Part shown: one piece after another, positions 9,888-18,564 of the stretch
Layout of the letters: each line of letters opens with the position of its first letter
Numbering within the stretch: position 1 is the first letter of the stretch
Source of the DNA: Mycobacterium sp. ACS4331
GTDB taxonomy: Bacteria > Actinomycetota > Actinomycetes > Mycobacteriales > Mycobacteriaceae
Direction: 5' to 3'
Assembly: GCF_001667265.1 (NCBI RefSeq)
Contig: NZ_LZHW01000003.1
Span: 1-61,732 of the forward strand
DNA length: 61,732 bases
Translations under genes and position numbers: made by a program
Notes under the pieces: generated by a model
Database searches by the model: none
Told to the model about the DNA's origin: nothing
What the model saw: only the letters and a program-made list of their open reading frames with translations

Positions 9888-10691
9888 CTAGCGGGCCTTC
9901 CAGACCGGCGCGCGCTTCTGCGCGAAGGCCAGCGGTCCCTCCATGGCGTCCTCGGAGGAGAACACCACCTTCATCTCCCGCTTGGTGCGGTCCCAGCCGC
10001 CCTTGTCCCCGGTGATCACACCGTCATCGACGCCGTAGGCCACCCGCTTGCTGGCCTGCACGGCCAACGGCGCATTGGCCGCGATGCGCTCGGCCAACGC
10101 CACGGCGGCATCGACCACCGTGCCGTCGGGCACCACGTCGTTGATCAGACCCCACTTCAGCGCCTCGGCGGCGGACAGCGGTTCGCCGGTCAGGATCAGC
10201 TGCATGCCGACCTTGCGCGGCAGCTGGTCGACGATGCGGAACACGCCGCCCGCGGCAGCGATGAGACCCCGCTTGACCTCGGGCAGCCCGAACTGCGCCC
10301 GCTCCTCGGCCACCACGAGGTCACTGGCCAGGGCCAGTTCGGTGCCACCGCCAAGCGCGGTCCCGTTGACCGCGGCGATCGTCGGCTTGTCGATGAAATG
10401 ACTGACGTAGCCGGCGAATCCGTACTCCGGGTGGTCCGGGTGGAACAGGTTCTCACCGCGAGAGATCGCCTTGAGGTCCGCGCCGGCGCAGAACGACTTG
10501 TCGCCAGCGCCGGTGAGGACCACGGCGCGCACCTCGGGATCGGCCTGCGCCTGTGCCAGAGCGTCACCGACCGCGGTGCTGACCGCGGCGTTGATCGCGT
10601 TGCGGGCCTCGGGACGGTTGATGGTGATGATCAGGACGTTGCCCCGACGCTCGGTGAGAGCGCCGGGGGCCTCCTGCGCCGTCTCCGTCAC
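9888..10691 (-). CDS. Enoyl-CoA hydratase
   Basis: A 267-residue crotonase with both catalytic glutamates of true hydratases: Glu118 in GGGTELALASD and Glu138 in FGLPEVKRG. The oxyanion-hole segment is SFCAGADLK (66-74). It should hydrate trans-2-enoyl-CoA in beta-oxidation. Its GTG start overlaps the thiolase stop as GTGA (10688-10691), giving a two-gene thiolase-hydratase operon for consecutive steps of chain shortening. It is distinct from the crotonase at 4022, which lacks these residues. Confidence 0.93.
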   Translation of the reverse strand: MTETAQEAPGALTERRGNVLIITINRPEARNAINAAVSTAVGDALAQAQADPEVRAVVLTGAGDKSFCAGADLKAISRGENLFHPDHPEYGFAGYVSHFIDKPTIAAVNGTALGGGTELALASDLVVAEERAQFGLPEVKRGLIAAAGGVFRIVDQLPRKVGMQLILTGEPLSAAEALKWGLINDVVPDGTVVDAAVALAERIAANAPLAVQASKRVAYGVDDGVITGDKGGWDRTKREMKVVFSSEDAMEGPLAFAQKRAPVWKAR

Positions 10692-11848
10692 AGCAGCTCG
10701 AGGATCGTGGCGTTGGCCTGGCCGCCGCCCTCACACATGGTCTGCAGACCGTACTGAATGTTGTTGTCCCGCATGTGGTACAGCAGCGTGGTCAGGATGC
10801 GTGCACCGGAACCGCCCAGCGGGTGGCCCAGGGCGATGGCGCCACCGTTGGGGTTGAGCCTGGACTCGTCGGCGCCGATGTCCTTGAGCCATGCCAGCGG
10901 GACGGGTGCGAAGGCCTCGTTGACCTCGAACGCACCGATCTGATCGACGCTCAGGCCCGACTTCTTCAGCGCCTTCTGCGTGGCCGGGATCGGAGCGGTC
11001 AGCATGATGACCGGGTCGGCCCCGGCCAGCACCGCGGTGTGCACCTTGGCCAGCGGCTTGAGACCGAGGTCCTTGGCCTTCTCCGCAGACATGATCAGCA
11101 GCGCGGCCGAACCGTCCGAGATCTGGCTGGAGTTTCCGGCGTGGATCACACCGTCCTCCTTGAACGCGGGCTTGATCTTGGCCATCGACTCGACGGTGCC
11201 GCCGCGACGGATGCCGCCGTCCTCGAGCACGACGGTGTCGTTGCCGTCCGCGTCCTGGGTCTTGATGCCGACGATCTGATCCTTGAAGGCACCGGAATCC
11301 TGTGCGGCGGCGGCCTTCTCATGCGACCGCAGGGAGAACTCGTCGAGCTGGGTGCGGTTGAAGCCCCACTGCTCGGCGATCATCTCGGCACCGACGCCCT
11401 GGTTCGGGGTCTGATGGTTGTAGCGCTCACGGAAGGCCTCCGGGTAGGGGTGCCCGCCGTTGGCCAGCGAGGAGCCCATCGGGGTCCGCGACATCGACTC
11501 GACGCCACCGGCGACGACGACGTCGTAGTGGCCGGCCACCACGCCCGCGACGGCGAAGTGCAGGGACTGCTGGCTCGAACCGCACTGGCGGTCCACGGTG
11601 ACGCCCGGAACGGTCTCCGGCCAGCCCGCGGTCAGCACCGCGGTGCGCGCGATGTCCAGAGCCTGCTCACCGGCCTGCATGACGCAGCCCCAGATGACGT
11701 CGTCGACGAGTGCGGGGTCGACTCCCGCGCGCTCGACCAGGCCATTGAGCACCTGCGCCGACAGCTCACTGGGGTGAACCCCCGACAAGCTGCCATTTCG
11801 CTTCCCGACCGGGGACCGGACGGCCTCGACGATCACGGCTTCTGCCAT
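10688..11848 (-). CDS. Acetyl-CoA acyltransferase (thiolase)
   Basis: A 386-residue thiolase with the acyl-accepting Cys89 in DRQCGSS, His342 in GHPLGGSG and the activating Cys372 in CEGGG. It is closest in style to actinobacterial FadA-type degradative thiolases (FadA6-like N-terminus and NEAFAPV block), so thiolytic cleavage of 3-ketoacyl-CoA is expected. It is translationally coupled to the hydratase downstream. The ATG at 11848 follows GAGAGG. A dyad containing AACTAGTTGGTT lies 13 bases upstream. Which chain or steroid intermediate it handles is not decidable here. Confidence 0.93.
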   Translation of the reverse strand: MAEAVIVEAVRSPVGKRNGSLSGVHPSELSAQVLNGLVERAGVDPALVDDVIWGCVMQAGEQALDIARTAVLTAGWPETVPGVTVDRQCGSSQQSLHFAVAGVVAGHYDVVVAGGVESMSRTPMGSSLANGGHPYPEAFRERYNHQTPNQGVGAEMIAEQWGFNRTQLDEFSLRSHEKAAAAQDSGAFKDQIVGIKTQDADGNDTVVLEDGGIRRGGTVESMAKIKPAFKEDGVIHAGNSSQISDGSAALLIMSAEKAKDLGLKPLAKVHTAVLAGADPVIMLTAPIPATQKALKKSGLSVDQIGAFEVNEAFAPVPLAWLKDIGADESRLNPNGGAIALGHPLGGSGARILTTLLYHMRDNNIQYGLQTMCEGGGQANATILELL

Positions 11849-11860
11849 GGACCTCTCCTC

Positions 11861-11876
11861 TCAACTAGTTGGTTGA
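11861..11876 (-). promoter_or_regulatory. Putative operator TCAACTAGTTGGTTGA before the thiolase operon
   Basis: TCAAC/GTTGA arms surround TAGTTG, and the palindrome CAACTAGTTG is nested inside. It shares ACTRGTTGGTYG with the element before the SDR operon at 1906. The core AACTAGTT also fits the inner half of a KstR box (AACnnGTT), but the outer T and A are absent. Confidence 0.4.
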
Positions 11877-11980
11877 TCATCTGTTCATAGCACCAGTGCA
11901 GCGCCGCCACATCGCCGGGGCGCAGTTACGCCCGTACGCTCTGATCTGTCGGGGATGTTCGTCACGAGGCTGGAGTTCTG

Positions 11981-12628
11981 ATGTCCGACGTCATCATCTT
12001 CGGGGGCCACGGCAAGGTTGCCCTGCATCTGGCCAGAATTCTGAGCGATCGGGGATATCGCGTCACGTCGGTGTTCCGCAACGCCGACCACACCGACGAC
12101 GTGATCGCGACGGGCGCGCGCCCTGTCGTCGCCGACATCGAGAACCTCGGCGTGAGCGAACTGAGCAGCCTGATCTCCGGCAACGCCGCAGTGGTGTTCT
12201 CCGCGGGCGCGGGGGGCGGTGACCCGGCCCGCACGTACGCCGTCGACCGGGATGCCGCGATCCGGGTCATCGACGCCACCGCCCAGGCGGGCACCCGCCG
12301 CTTTGTGATGGTGTCCTACTTCGGTGCGGGCCCCGATCACGGTGTCCCCGAGGGGGATCCGTTCCACGCCTACGCCGAGGCCAAGGCCGCGGCGGACGCA
12401 CGACTGCGGGCGTCGACGCTGGACTGGACCATCCTGGGCCCCGGTCGGCTGACGCTCGACGGCGCGACCGGCCTCATCGACGTCGGTGACGCCGCGGCCA
12501 ACGGCGCGGTGTCCCGCGAAGACGTGGCGCTCGTCGCCGCCGCCGCCCTCGAGGACCGCGACACCGTCAAGCGCACCATCGAGTTCAACAACGGGTCGAC
12601 GCCCATCGCGCAGGCGCTCAAGCCCTAG
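11981..12628 (+). CDS. NAD(P)H-binding SDR-like protein (YwnB/NmrA group)
   Basis: A 215-residue atypical SDR with an N-terminal Rossmann motif (IIFGGHGKVAL, about 5-15) and the VMVSYFGAG strand common in NAD(P)H-binding PF13460 proteins. A WTILGPGRLT segment follows. These are often flavin reductase-like or redox-sensing proteins. The ATG follows GGAG. The stop overlaps the convergent TetR stop by four bases. Its substrate is unknown. Confidence 0.85.
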   Translation: MSDVIIFGGHGKVALHLARILSDRGYRVTSVFRNADHTDDVIATGARPVVADIENLGVSELSSLISGNAAVVFSAGAGGGDPARTYAVDRDAAIRVIDATAQAGTRRFVMVSYFGAGPDHGVPEGDPFHAYAEAKAAADARLRASTLDWTILGPGRLTLDGATGLIDVGDAAANGAVSREDVALVAAAALEDRDTVKRTIEFNNGSTPIAQALKP

Positions 12629-13221
12629 TCCTGCAGACCGGTCAGCATCAACTCGACGGTGTGGCCCGCCGCGGCACGCAGGTCGATGTCGGGGGTGTCG
12701 AACCAGTTCGCGACGCACCCGGCCAGGACCGTGACCACCATGGTCGCGATGAACTCCGCACCCAACTGCGCACCGCGCAGATCTCCGTTGCGCTGCCCCT
12801 CGGCGATGACCTCGGCGACCAGGGCGATCAGTTCCGGATGCAGCGTCTCACCGCCGACCGGCGTCTCCGGCCGATTGAGCATGTCGAAGGCCATGGCGCG
12901 CATGGCCGCACTGCTGTCGGCCCAGGCGTCGGCGATGACGGCCGCCACGGTGCGCAGCTTCTCCGCCGACTGGGCGCCGGCGTCGATCGCCGCACGCGCC
13001 CGATCGGCCAGCCGACGGTTGAACTCCAGCAGCAGTGCGCCCTTGGCGCCGTAGAACCGGAAGAACGTGGCCCGCCCGATCTCGGCGCGTTCACAGATGT
13101 CCTCGACCGTCACCTCGGCATAGGGACGCTCCTCGAACAACTCCATCGCGGCCTCGTAGATCGCGGCCCGGGTGCGCGCCCTCTTGCGCTCCCTCAGCGT
13201 CAGCGCCGCCCCGTCGTCCAT
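12625..13221 (-). CDS. TetR family transcriptional regulator
   Basis: A 198-residue regulator. The N-terminal helix-turn-helix spans about residues 14-60 (TRAAIYEAAMELFEE then VEDICERAEIGRATFFRFYG) and the ligand-binding C-terminal domain follows. It is divergent from the ThDP/alcohol dehydrogenase cassette, with 90 bases to the truncated SDR start, so that cassette is its most likely target. The intergenic sequence contains ATACCAATTGATACTCAAG but no clean long dyad. Confidence 0.9.
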   Translation of the reverse strand: MDDGAALTLRERKRARTRAAIYEAAMELFEERPYAEVTVEDICERAEIGRATFFRFYGAKGALLLEFNRRLADRARAAIDAGAQSAEKLRTVAAVIADAWADSSAAMRAMAFDMLNRPETPVGGETLHPELIALVAEVIAEGQRNGDLRGAQLGAEFIATMVVTVLAGCVANWFDTPDIDLRAAAGHTVELMLTGLQD

Positions 13222-13311
13222 GACCGCAGCTTAAGCGACCCGCACCCTTGACAGAGACTGAAATACCAATTGATACTCAAGTCTCATTATTGGTGTGACC
13301 CAGGAGACGCC

Positions 13312-13377
13312 GTGACACAGTTGGAGGGCCGGGTCGCAGTCGTGACCGCCGCGGCCACGACCGAGGAGCCGAAATGA
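13312..13377 (+). pseudogene. Truncated SDR N-terminus (21 codons) leading into the ThDP gene
   Basis: A GTG with CAGGAG eight bases upstream opens the frame MTQLEGRVAVVTAAATTEEPK and then stops. LEGRVAVVT is the invariant opening strand of classical SDR enzymes, but the glycine motif that should follow is gone. The TGA overlaps the ATG of the ThDP gene (ATGA). I interpret it as an internal deletion that removed most of an SDR gene and left its expression signals and start. It may now act as a leader ORF that couples translation to the ThDP enzyme. Confidence 0.6.
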
Positions 13378-15101
13378 CAGTCAACGGAGGCGAACTGCTC
13401 GCCCGCGCTCTGAATGCCGCTGGAGTCACGGACGTCTTCGCGCTGCACGGCGGGCATCTGGACTCGTTCTGGGCCGCATGCGCCGACAACGACCTGCGCC
13501 TGATCGACACCCGCCACGAGGCCGCCGCGGGCAACGCCGCCGACGGCTACGCCCGCACCACGGGCCGCCTCGGCGTCGCCGTCGTCACCTCCGGTCCCGG
13601 ATTCGCCAACGGCTTCGCCGCGCTTCCCAATGCACTGGCCGACGGCGTGCCGATGCTCATGATCGCCAGCGCTCCCCCGCTGCGCGAACTGGAGACCAAC
13701 GAGATGCAGGGCGGCCTGGACCAGGTGGCCGCGGCGTCGGCCGTCACCAAGTGGGCACACCGCATCGTGTCGACCGAACGCATCCCCGACCTGGTCGCGC
13801 TGGCGATCCGCAAGGCGCTGTCGGGCCGGCCCGGACCGGTGTTCCTCGAGATCCCGATCGACGTGCTGGTCACCCCCATCGACGAGACCGCCGTCGCCCA
13901 GAGCGGCGCGGCCGTCATCGGCGACCGGCCCGCCCCCTCGCCGTCCGCGGTGGCCGCGGCGCTGGAGCAGTTGCGCACCGCGGCGCGTCCGGCGATCCTC
14001 ATCGGCGGCGGCACGCTGTGGTCGGACTGCGGCCAGGAACTGGCGAAGTTCGCCGACCACGCGGGCATTCCGGTGTTCGCCAACAACCGCGCCACGGGCG
14101 TGCTGCCCGCCGACCACCGCTGTAACGCCTGGGCCATCGACAATCTCGCGGTTCTCGCCATGACGGGCGCACAGGGACCCGACGTCGCGCTGCTGCTGGG
14201 CGCGCGGACGGGCCTGCTCACCGGCGGCCGGGCCAACTCGATGATCCCGGCCGACGCGACACTGATCCAGGTCGACCTCGAGGCCGGCGAGTTCGGCCGC
14301 CTGCGTCCCGTCGAGGTGCCCGTGGTGGCGGACTGCCGAGAGTTCCTGCGGGCGCTGCTGGACACCGACACGCGGTGGCCCGACCGCACCGAATGGCTCA
14401 CGCAGGCAACCTCGGCGCAGACCATCGTGGACCAGTTGTACGCCGCGGTGCCGCCGGTCGAGGACGGCCAACTGCACCCCTACCACGCCGGCCGCGAGGC
14501 CGTGAAGGCCGCGGGCCCCGGATCGGTGCTTGTGCTCGACGGCGGCGAGGCCCCGCTGTGGGCCGGGATGAGCCTGGCCGCGGCGGCCCCGCATCGCGCC
14601 CTGAACCTCGGGTACATGGGCTATCTCGGGATCGGGCAGGGCTTCGCGATCGGAGCGCAGATCGCCGAACCCGACCGGCGCGTGCTGCAGGTGACGGGCG
14701 ACGGCGCGTACGGGTTCCACATCCAGGAACTCGACACCATGGTTCGGCACGGGCTGCCGATCGTCACCGTGGTGCTGAACAACGCGTGCTGGGGCATGTC
14801 GATCCACGGCCAGGAGGCGGTCTACGGCCCGGGCAGCGATGTCATCACCCGTCTGACCGACACCGACTACCACGAGATCGCCCGTGCTTTCGGCGGTTAC
14901 GGCGAGAAGGTGACCGAGCTCGACGAACTCGCCCCGGCGATCGAGCGCGCATTCGCGTCCGGCCTGCCGGCGTGCATCAACGTCGCGGCGTCCGGTGCGG
15001 CCGTGCACCCGCTGACCACCATGATGCTCGGCGACCTGTCCGCCGAGGACGCGATCGTCGTGCCGTACTACGAGAACATCCCGGTTCAGGGAGGCCGCTG
15101 A
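13374..15101 (+). CDS. Thiamine-diphosphate enzyme, acetolactate synthase-like
   Basis: A 575-residue ThDP-dependent enzyme with the three-domain POX/AHAS layout. The cofactor-activating Glu49 sits in TRHEAAAGNAADGYAR. The central Rossmann-like domain spans about 190-330. The ThDP/Mg motif begins GDGAYGF (442) and closes with NN (469-470). No FAD-specific signature was recognised. Family members include acetolactate synthase, 2-hydroxyacyl-CoA lyase and benzoylformate decarboxylase; because a housekeeping IlvB should lie elsewhere, a catabolic lyase is more likely. It is coupled to the SDR remnant upstream and to the alcohol dehydrogenase downstream (TGATG). Confidence 0.88.
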   Translation: MTVNGGELLARALNAAGVTDVFALHGGHLDSFWAACADNDLRLIDTRHEAAAGNAADGYARTTGRLGVAVVTSGPGFANGFAALPNALADGVPMLMIASAPPLRELETNEMQGGLDQVAAASAVTKWAHRIVSTERIPDLVALAIRKALSGRPGPVFLEIPIDVLVTPIDETAVAQSGAAVIGDRPAPSPSAVAAALEQLRTAARPAILIGGGTLWSDCGQELAKFADHAGIPVFANNRATGVLPADHRCNAWAIDNLAVLAMTGAQGPDVALLLGARTGLLTGGRANSMIPADATLIQVDLEAGEFGRLRPVEVPVVADCREFLRALLDTDTRWPDRTEWLTQATSAQTIVDQLYAAVPPVEDGQLHPYHAGREAVKAAGPGSVLVLDGGEAPLWAGMSLAAAAPHRALNLGYMGYLGIGQGFAIGAQIAEPDRRVLQVTGDGAYGFHIQELDTMVRHGLPIVTVVLNNACWGMSIHGQEAVYGPGSDVITRLTDTDYHEIARAFGGYGEKVTELDELAPAIERAFASGLPACINVAASGAAVHPLTTMMLGDLSAEDAIVVPYYENIPVQGGR

Positions 15102-16237
15102 TGAAGGCCGTCAGCTGCCAGCATGCGACGCTGTCGGTGGTCGATGTCCCGTCCCCGCAACCGGCCAGGGGGCAACTGCTGCTGACCGTGTTGCGTTGCG
15201 GCATCTGCGGATCGGACCTGCACGCCAAGGATCACGCCGACGAACTGGCGGAGGTGATGACGGCCGTCGGGGTCGAGCACGCCATCGCCTCCGACGTGCC
15301 GGTGGTGTTCGGGCACGAGTTCTGCGGCGAGGTCGCCGAACGAGGCCGCGGCACCGGCCGGCAGTTCAGGACCGGCGCTCGGGTGGTGTCGTTCCCGCTG
15401 CTGCGCGCCCGCGGCGGCGTGCATCTGACGGGGCTGTCCCCCGCGGCACCGGGCGGCTATGCCGAACAGGTGCTGGCCGAGGCCGCCCTGAGCTTCGTGG
15501 TGCCCAACGGCCTGTCCCCCGACATCGCAGCGTTGACCGAACCCATGGCCGTCGCGCTGCACGCCGTCCGGCGCAGCGACATCACCCGCCGCGACACCGC
15601 CGTCGTGATCGGCTGCGGCCCTGTGGGTCTGGCGATCATCTGCCACCTCAAGGCGCAGGGCGTCGAGAACATCATCGCCAGCGACCCCTCACCGGGACGA
15701 CGGGAGTTGGCCCGGCGGTGCGGCGCCACCCTGGCCGTCGACCCGACCGAGGAGTCGCCCTACGCGTCCGCACCCGGTGTGACGTCGGGAACCGAGCTGT
15801 ACGAACTGGGTATGAGTGCCATGGAGAAGATGCGCCGCGTGCCCGGGTGGGTGCACCTGTACCGCATCGCCGACAAGCTGGGCGCCGGAGCGCCCAAGCG
15901 TCCGGTGATCTTCGAATGCGTCGGAAACCCCGGCATGATCGACTCCATTCTGGCTGCGGCGCCGTTCAATTCGCGGGTGGTGGTGGCCGGGGTGTGCATG
16001 GGCGCCGACCGGCTGCGGCCGACACTGGCCAACAGCAAGGAGATCGACCTGCGGTTCGTCTTCGCCTACACACCGCTGGAGTTCCGCGACACGCTGCACC
16101 TGCTGGCCGATGGCAGGGTCGACGCCGCACCCATGGTCACCGACACCGTCGGCCTGCAGGACGTCGCCGCGGCGTTCGAGGCGCTGGGCAATCCCGACAA
16201 GCAGGCCAAGGTGCTGATCGACCCGTCGCTTCGCTAG
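15101..16237 (+). CDS. Zinc-dependent alcohol dehydrogenase (MDR family)
   Basis: A 378-residue medium-chain dehydrogenase. Catalytic zinc ligands appear as Cys33 in CGICGSD, His72/Glu73 in GHEF, and Glu147 in TEPMA. The NAD motif is GCGPVG (171-176). The four-cysteine structural zinc loop is absent, as in threonine/sorbitol dehydrogenase-like and 2,3-butanediol dehydrogenase-like members. Its ATG overlaps the ThDP enzyme's stop by one base. The pair suggests C-C lyase or ligase chemistry followed by, or fed by, alcohol/ketone interconversion (inference). It ends overlapping the DUF3556 stop by four bases. Confidence 0.9.
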   Translation: MKAVSCQHATLSVVDVPSPQPARGQLLLTVLRCGICGSDLHAKDHADELAEVMTAVGVEHAIASDVPVVFGHEFCGEVAERGRGTGRQFRTGARVVSFPLLRARGGVHLTGLSPAAPGGYAEQVLAEAALSFVVPNGLSPDIAALTEPMAVALHAVRRSDITRRDTAVVIGCGPVGLAIICHLKAQGVENIIASDPSPGRRELARRCGATLAVDPTEESPYASAPGVTSGTELYELGMSAMEKMRRVPGWVHLYRIADKLGAGAPKRPVIFECVGNPGMIDSILAAAPFNSRVVVAGVCMGADRLRPTLANSKEIDLRFVFAYTPLEFRDTLHLLADGRVDAAPMVTDTVGLQDVAAAFEALGNPDKQAKVLIDPSLR

Positions 16238-17979
16238 GCCTGCCGGGTCCGCGTGCTGGTCTGCACGTGCACCGGCACCGCGTCGTCCCAGGGTTGGCGC
16301 GTCACCGCGTCGGCGACGTCGATCCAGCCGCGCTCGAATTCGCCTGTCGCGGCGTCGACGAGGCGGTACTCCTGACGCTGCCGGTGGATGGGCTGGGCGT
16401 CGATGAGGATGACGCGGACCTCTCCCGGTTCGAACCCGCAGCGCTTCTGCATCGCGGCGATCAACTGCTCGTTGTGCATGTGCCCGTCGCCGAAGTTCCA
16501 GCCGATGGCCGTCGAGCAGATGCGCTCACCGTCGGTCAGCACGTAGTCGGCCTCGTCCTTGTCGGCCAGCGCCCGATGCACGAGCGTGAACATCATCCGG
16601 CCGTGGGTGTTGAACGAGCGGAACGCATACCCCAGGTAGAGCGGAATCTGCGCGGCCTCGGGGCTCCCGTAGACGCGCTCCAACTGAGCCTGCGGCATGC
16701 TGGCGATCGCGACCAGCCCCTGCGTGATCTTCTCTGCCGCAGACGGTTTCACACACCACAGCGAGCTGTCCCAGTTGCCGGCGTAATAGCGCATGCCGGG
16801 CAGGAAGGAAACCTTGCGGGGAAACAGGTTTCCGGTGGCCACGGTGCCGGCGAGCAGCAGGAACAGCAGCAGGGGCCACAGCGTGCTCAGGTCACCGAGG
16901 CCGACGTCGGCGTGCCCGACGAACAGGGTCAGCACGCAGAAGATCATGAAGACGTTCCACTCCAGCGGCACCCCCATCGGAATGGAGGTAAGGATGCCGA
17001 GGTGGAACACCACCATGACGAACGCCGCGATCGCCGTCGGCCACCCGCCGTGGGACAACAGCAGCGCGATCGGCACCAGCATCTCGACCGCGGTGCTGAA
17101 ATGCGCGACGATGCGCGAGATCCGGCCGGGTCGCAGGTCGTCGGGGAAGCGTTCGAAGAACTTCCGCTTGAGCGCGCGCGGGCGCACGATCGGACTGTTG
17201 GACATCATCGTGGAGATCACGAACGGGAAGTGCTTGTTGAGCTTCGAGGTGGCCGCACCGATCCAGATCACCACGCACACCAGCTTGGCCGCGATGATCA
17301 TGTCCACGCCGTACCCGGCGAGCAGGAACGCCACCGTGAAGGACGCGTAGACCTCGCCGCGGGCGGCCAGGAAGATGACCTTGTCCCGCAGGCCGGCCAC
17401 CGCGAGCAGACCGAGCACGGCCCAGATCTGCCACATCGGCAGCACCCCGACCTCGGTGCCCAGTCCTTGGACCGGTCCGGTGCCGTCGGAGAACAGCGCG
17501 ATGACGAGCACGACCAGCAGTGCCCCGTAGAGCAGCACGTCGACCGGGGACCGATTGTCTCCGCGGGTGAACGGCACCTTGTCGGGCCATGGGGGCAGCC
17601 GAATGGTGTTGGGCCGCAACCAGTAGAGGATCGATCCCATCGGGGGCAGGAACCGGTTGTTCAGCGGGCCGAAACCGCATCCGAGGCCGACGACCTCGAA
17701 GAGCATCGTGTAGAGGACGACCTTCTCGAACACGATCGGTTCGGTCCACCAGTCCCCCACCGCGGTGAATCCGTCGATGCCGCGGGTGGTGAGCACCACC
17801 AGCCACGCGCCCAGGATGTAGAGCCCGATCTTGAGGACGTAGAACAGGTGCAGCACCACGGGGGTGCCGAAGCCGACCTCGGCCCAGTGCCGGGCCATCG
17901 GGCGAATCTTCTCCGACCAGGTACCCGCGCTCCAGGTCTCGAAGTCGACCACGGGAAGTTCAGGCTTGAGGAATCCCAT
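16234..17979 (-). CDS. DUF3556 multispanning membrane protein under KstR-box control
   Basis: A 581-residue protein with about eight to ten hydrophobic segments in residues 40-400, then a soluble C-terminal region of about 170 residues. The family is DUF3556-like and largely mycobacterial, without assigned chemistry. The promoter has a TAGTCT -10 (17987-17992) seven bases before ATG 17979, so the mRNA is likely leaderless. A perfect KstR operator (17991-18004) overlaps that -10. This places an unassigned membrane protein in the cholesterol regulon. A steroid or lipid transport or modification role is inference. Confidence 0.85.
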   Translation of the reverse strand: MGFLKPELPVVDFETWSAGTWSEKIRPMARHWAEVGFGTPVVLHLFYVLKIGLYILGAWLVVLTTRGIDGFTAVGDWWTEPIVFEKVVLYTMLFEVVGLGCGFGPLNNRFLPPMGSILYWLRPNTIRLPPWPDKVPFTRGDNRSPVDVLLYGALLVVLVIALFSDGTGPVQGLGTEVGVLPMWQIWAVLGLLAVAGLRDKVIFLAARGEVYASFTVAFLLAGYGVDMIIAAKLVCVVIWIGAATSKLNKHFPFVISTMMSNSPIVRPRALKRKFFERFPDDLRPGRISRIVAHFSTAVEMLVPIALLLSHGGWPTAIAAFVMVVFHLGILTSIPMGVPLEWNVFMIFCVLTLFVGHADVGLGDLSTLWPLLLFLLLAGTVATGNLFPRKVSFLPGMRYYAGNWDSSLWCVKPSAAEKITQGLVAIASMPQAQLERVYGSPEAAQIPLYLGYAFRSFNTHGRMMFTLVHRALADKDEADYVLTDGERICSTAIGWNFGDGHMHNEQLIAAMQKRCGFEPGEVRVILIDAQPIHRQRQEYRLVDAATGEFERGWIDVADAVTRQPWDDAVPVHVQTSTRTRQA

Positions 17980-17990
17980 GCCCGACAGAC

Positions 17991-18004
17991 TAGAACGTGT
18001 TCTA
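17991..18004. promoter_or_regulatory. KstR operator, perfect palindrome TAGAACGTGTTCTA
   Basis: The site fits the TnnAACnnGTTnnA KstR consensus at every position and extends to a 16-base perfect palindrome (17990-18005). It overlaps the TAGTCT -10 of the DUF3556 gene, so binding should block transcription until a cholesterol-derived CoA thioester relieves KstR. Confidence 0.85.
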
Positions 18005-18029
18005 GATCAACGGGAGTGGCTTCGGCGAC

Positions 18030-18563
18030 TCAGGGCTGCCCCGTCTTGGCCGGCGGCCGGTAGAAGATCGCGAGTTGGCCGATCCCACCGGCCAGACCCA
18101 GCCCGACGGCGATCAGGAAGCCGCACCACCCGTGCAGCAGGTGATCGACGCTCGACCCCGAGAACAGCAGATGGTCGAGGCTGTAGCGGCCCGCACCGAT
18201 CGCGGCGATCGAGACCGCGGCGACCGCGAGGATCAGGTTGTACTCCCAGCCCTCCTTGACGATGAAGAAGCCGTTGGCGCGGTGCACCGTCCAGGCGGCG
18301 ACGAGCATCAGGGCCACGAAGCCCGCGGCGGGGATCGGCGTCAGCAGGCCCAGCGCCAGGCCCAGGCCCGCAGCGATCTCGGTGCTGGCCGCGACCCGGG
18401 CGTGAAACAGGCCCGGTTTCATCCCGATGCTGTCGAACCACCCGGCGGTGCCGGGGATGCGGCCGCCGCCGAAGAACTTGTTGTATCCGTGCGCGGCCAT
18501 CGTCAGGCCGAGCGTCACACGCAGGAGCAGCAGTCCGAAGTCCATGGCCGAGTCGTAGGTCAT
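18030..18563 (-). CDS. DoxX family membrane protein
   Basis: A 177-residue protein with four predicted transmembrane helices and the DoxX/SURF4-like start LLLRVTLGLTMAAHGYNKFF. DoxX proteins in mycobacteria form membrane oxidoreductase complexes linked to thiol and redox stress, though roles differ among paralogues. TAAGTT (18571-18576) lies seven bases before ATG 18563, implying a leaderless transcript, and sits inside a dyad. It is followed on the same strand by DUF3556, which has its own promoter. Confidence 0.9.
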   Translation of the reverse strand: MTYDSAMDFGLLLLRVTLGLTMAAHGYNKFFGGGRIPGTAGWFDSIGMKPGLFHARVAASTEIAAGLGLALGLLTPIPAAGFVALMLVAAWTVHRANGFFIVKEGWEYNLILAVAAVSIAAIGAGRYSLDHLLFSGSSVDHLLHGWCGFLIAVGLGLAGGIGQLAIFYRPPAKTGQP

Positions 18564-18564
18564 G

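Noticed and set aside
11861..11876. KstR box before the thiolase gene
   Set aside because: The AACTAGTT core fits but the outer T and A of the consensus are missing. It was reported as part of a different shared motif instead.
13374..15101. Housekeeping acetolactate synthase IlvB
   Set aside because: Its context is a catabolic cassette with an alcohol dehydrogenase and no ilvN/ilvC neighbours. Only a general ThDP-enzyme call is supported.
15196..18063. A 955-codon open frame on the plus strand
   Set aside because: It crosses the zinc alcohol dehydrogenase and the antisense of DUF3556 out of frame. Arg/His/Gln-rich sequence without domains marks it as spurious.
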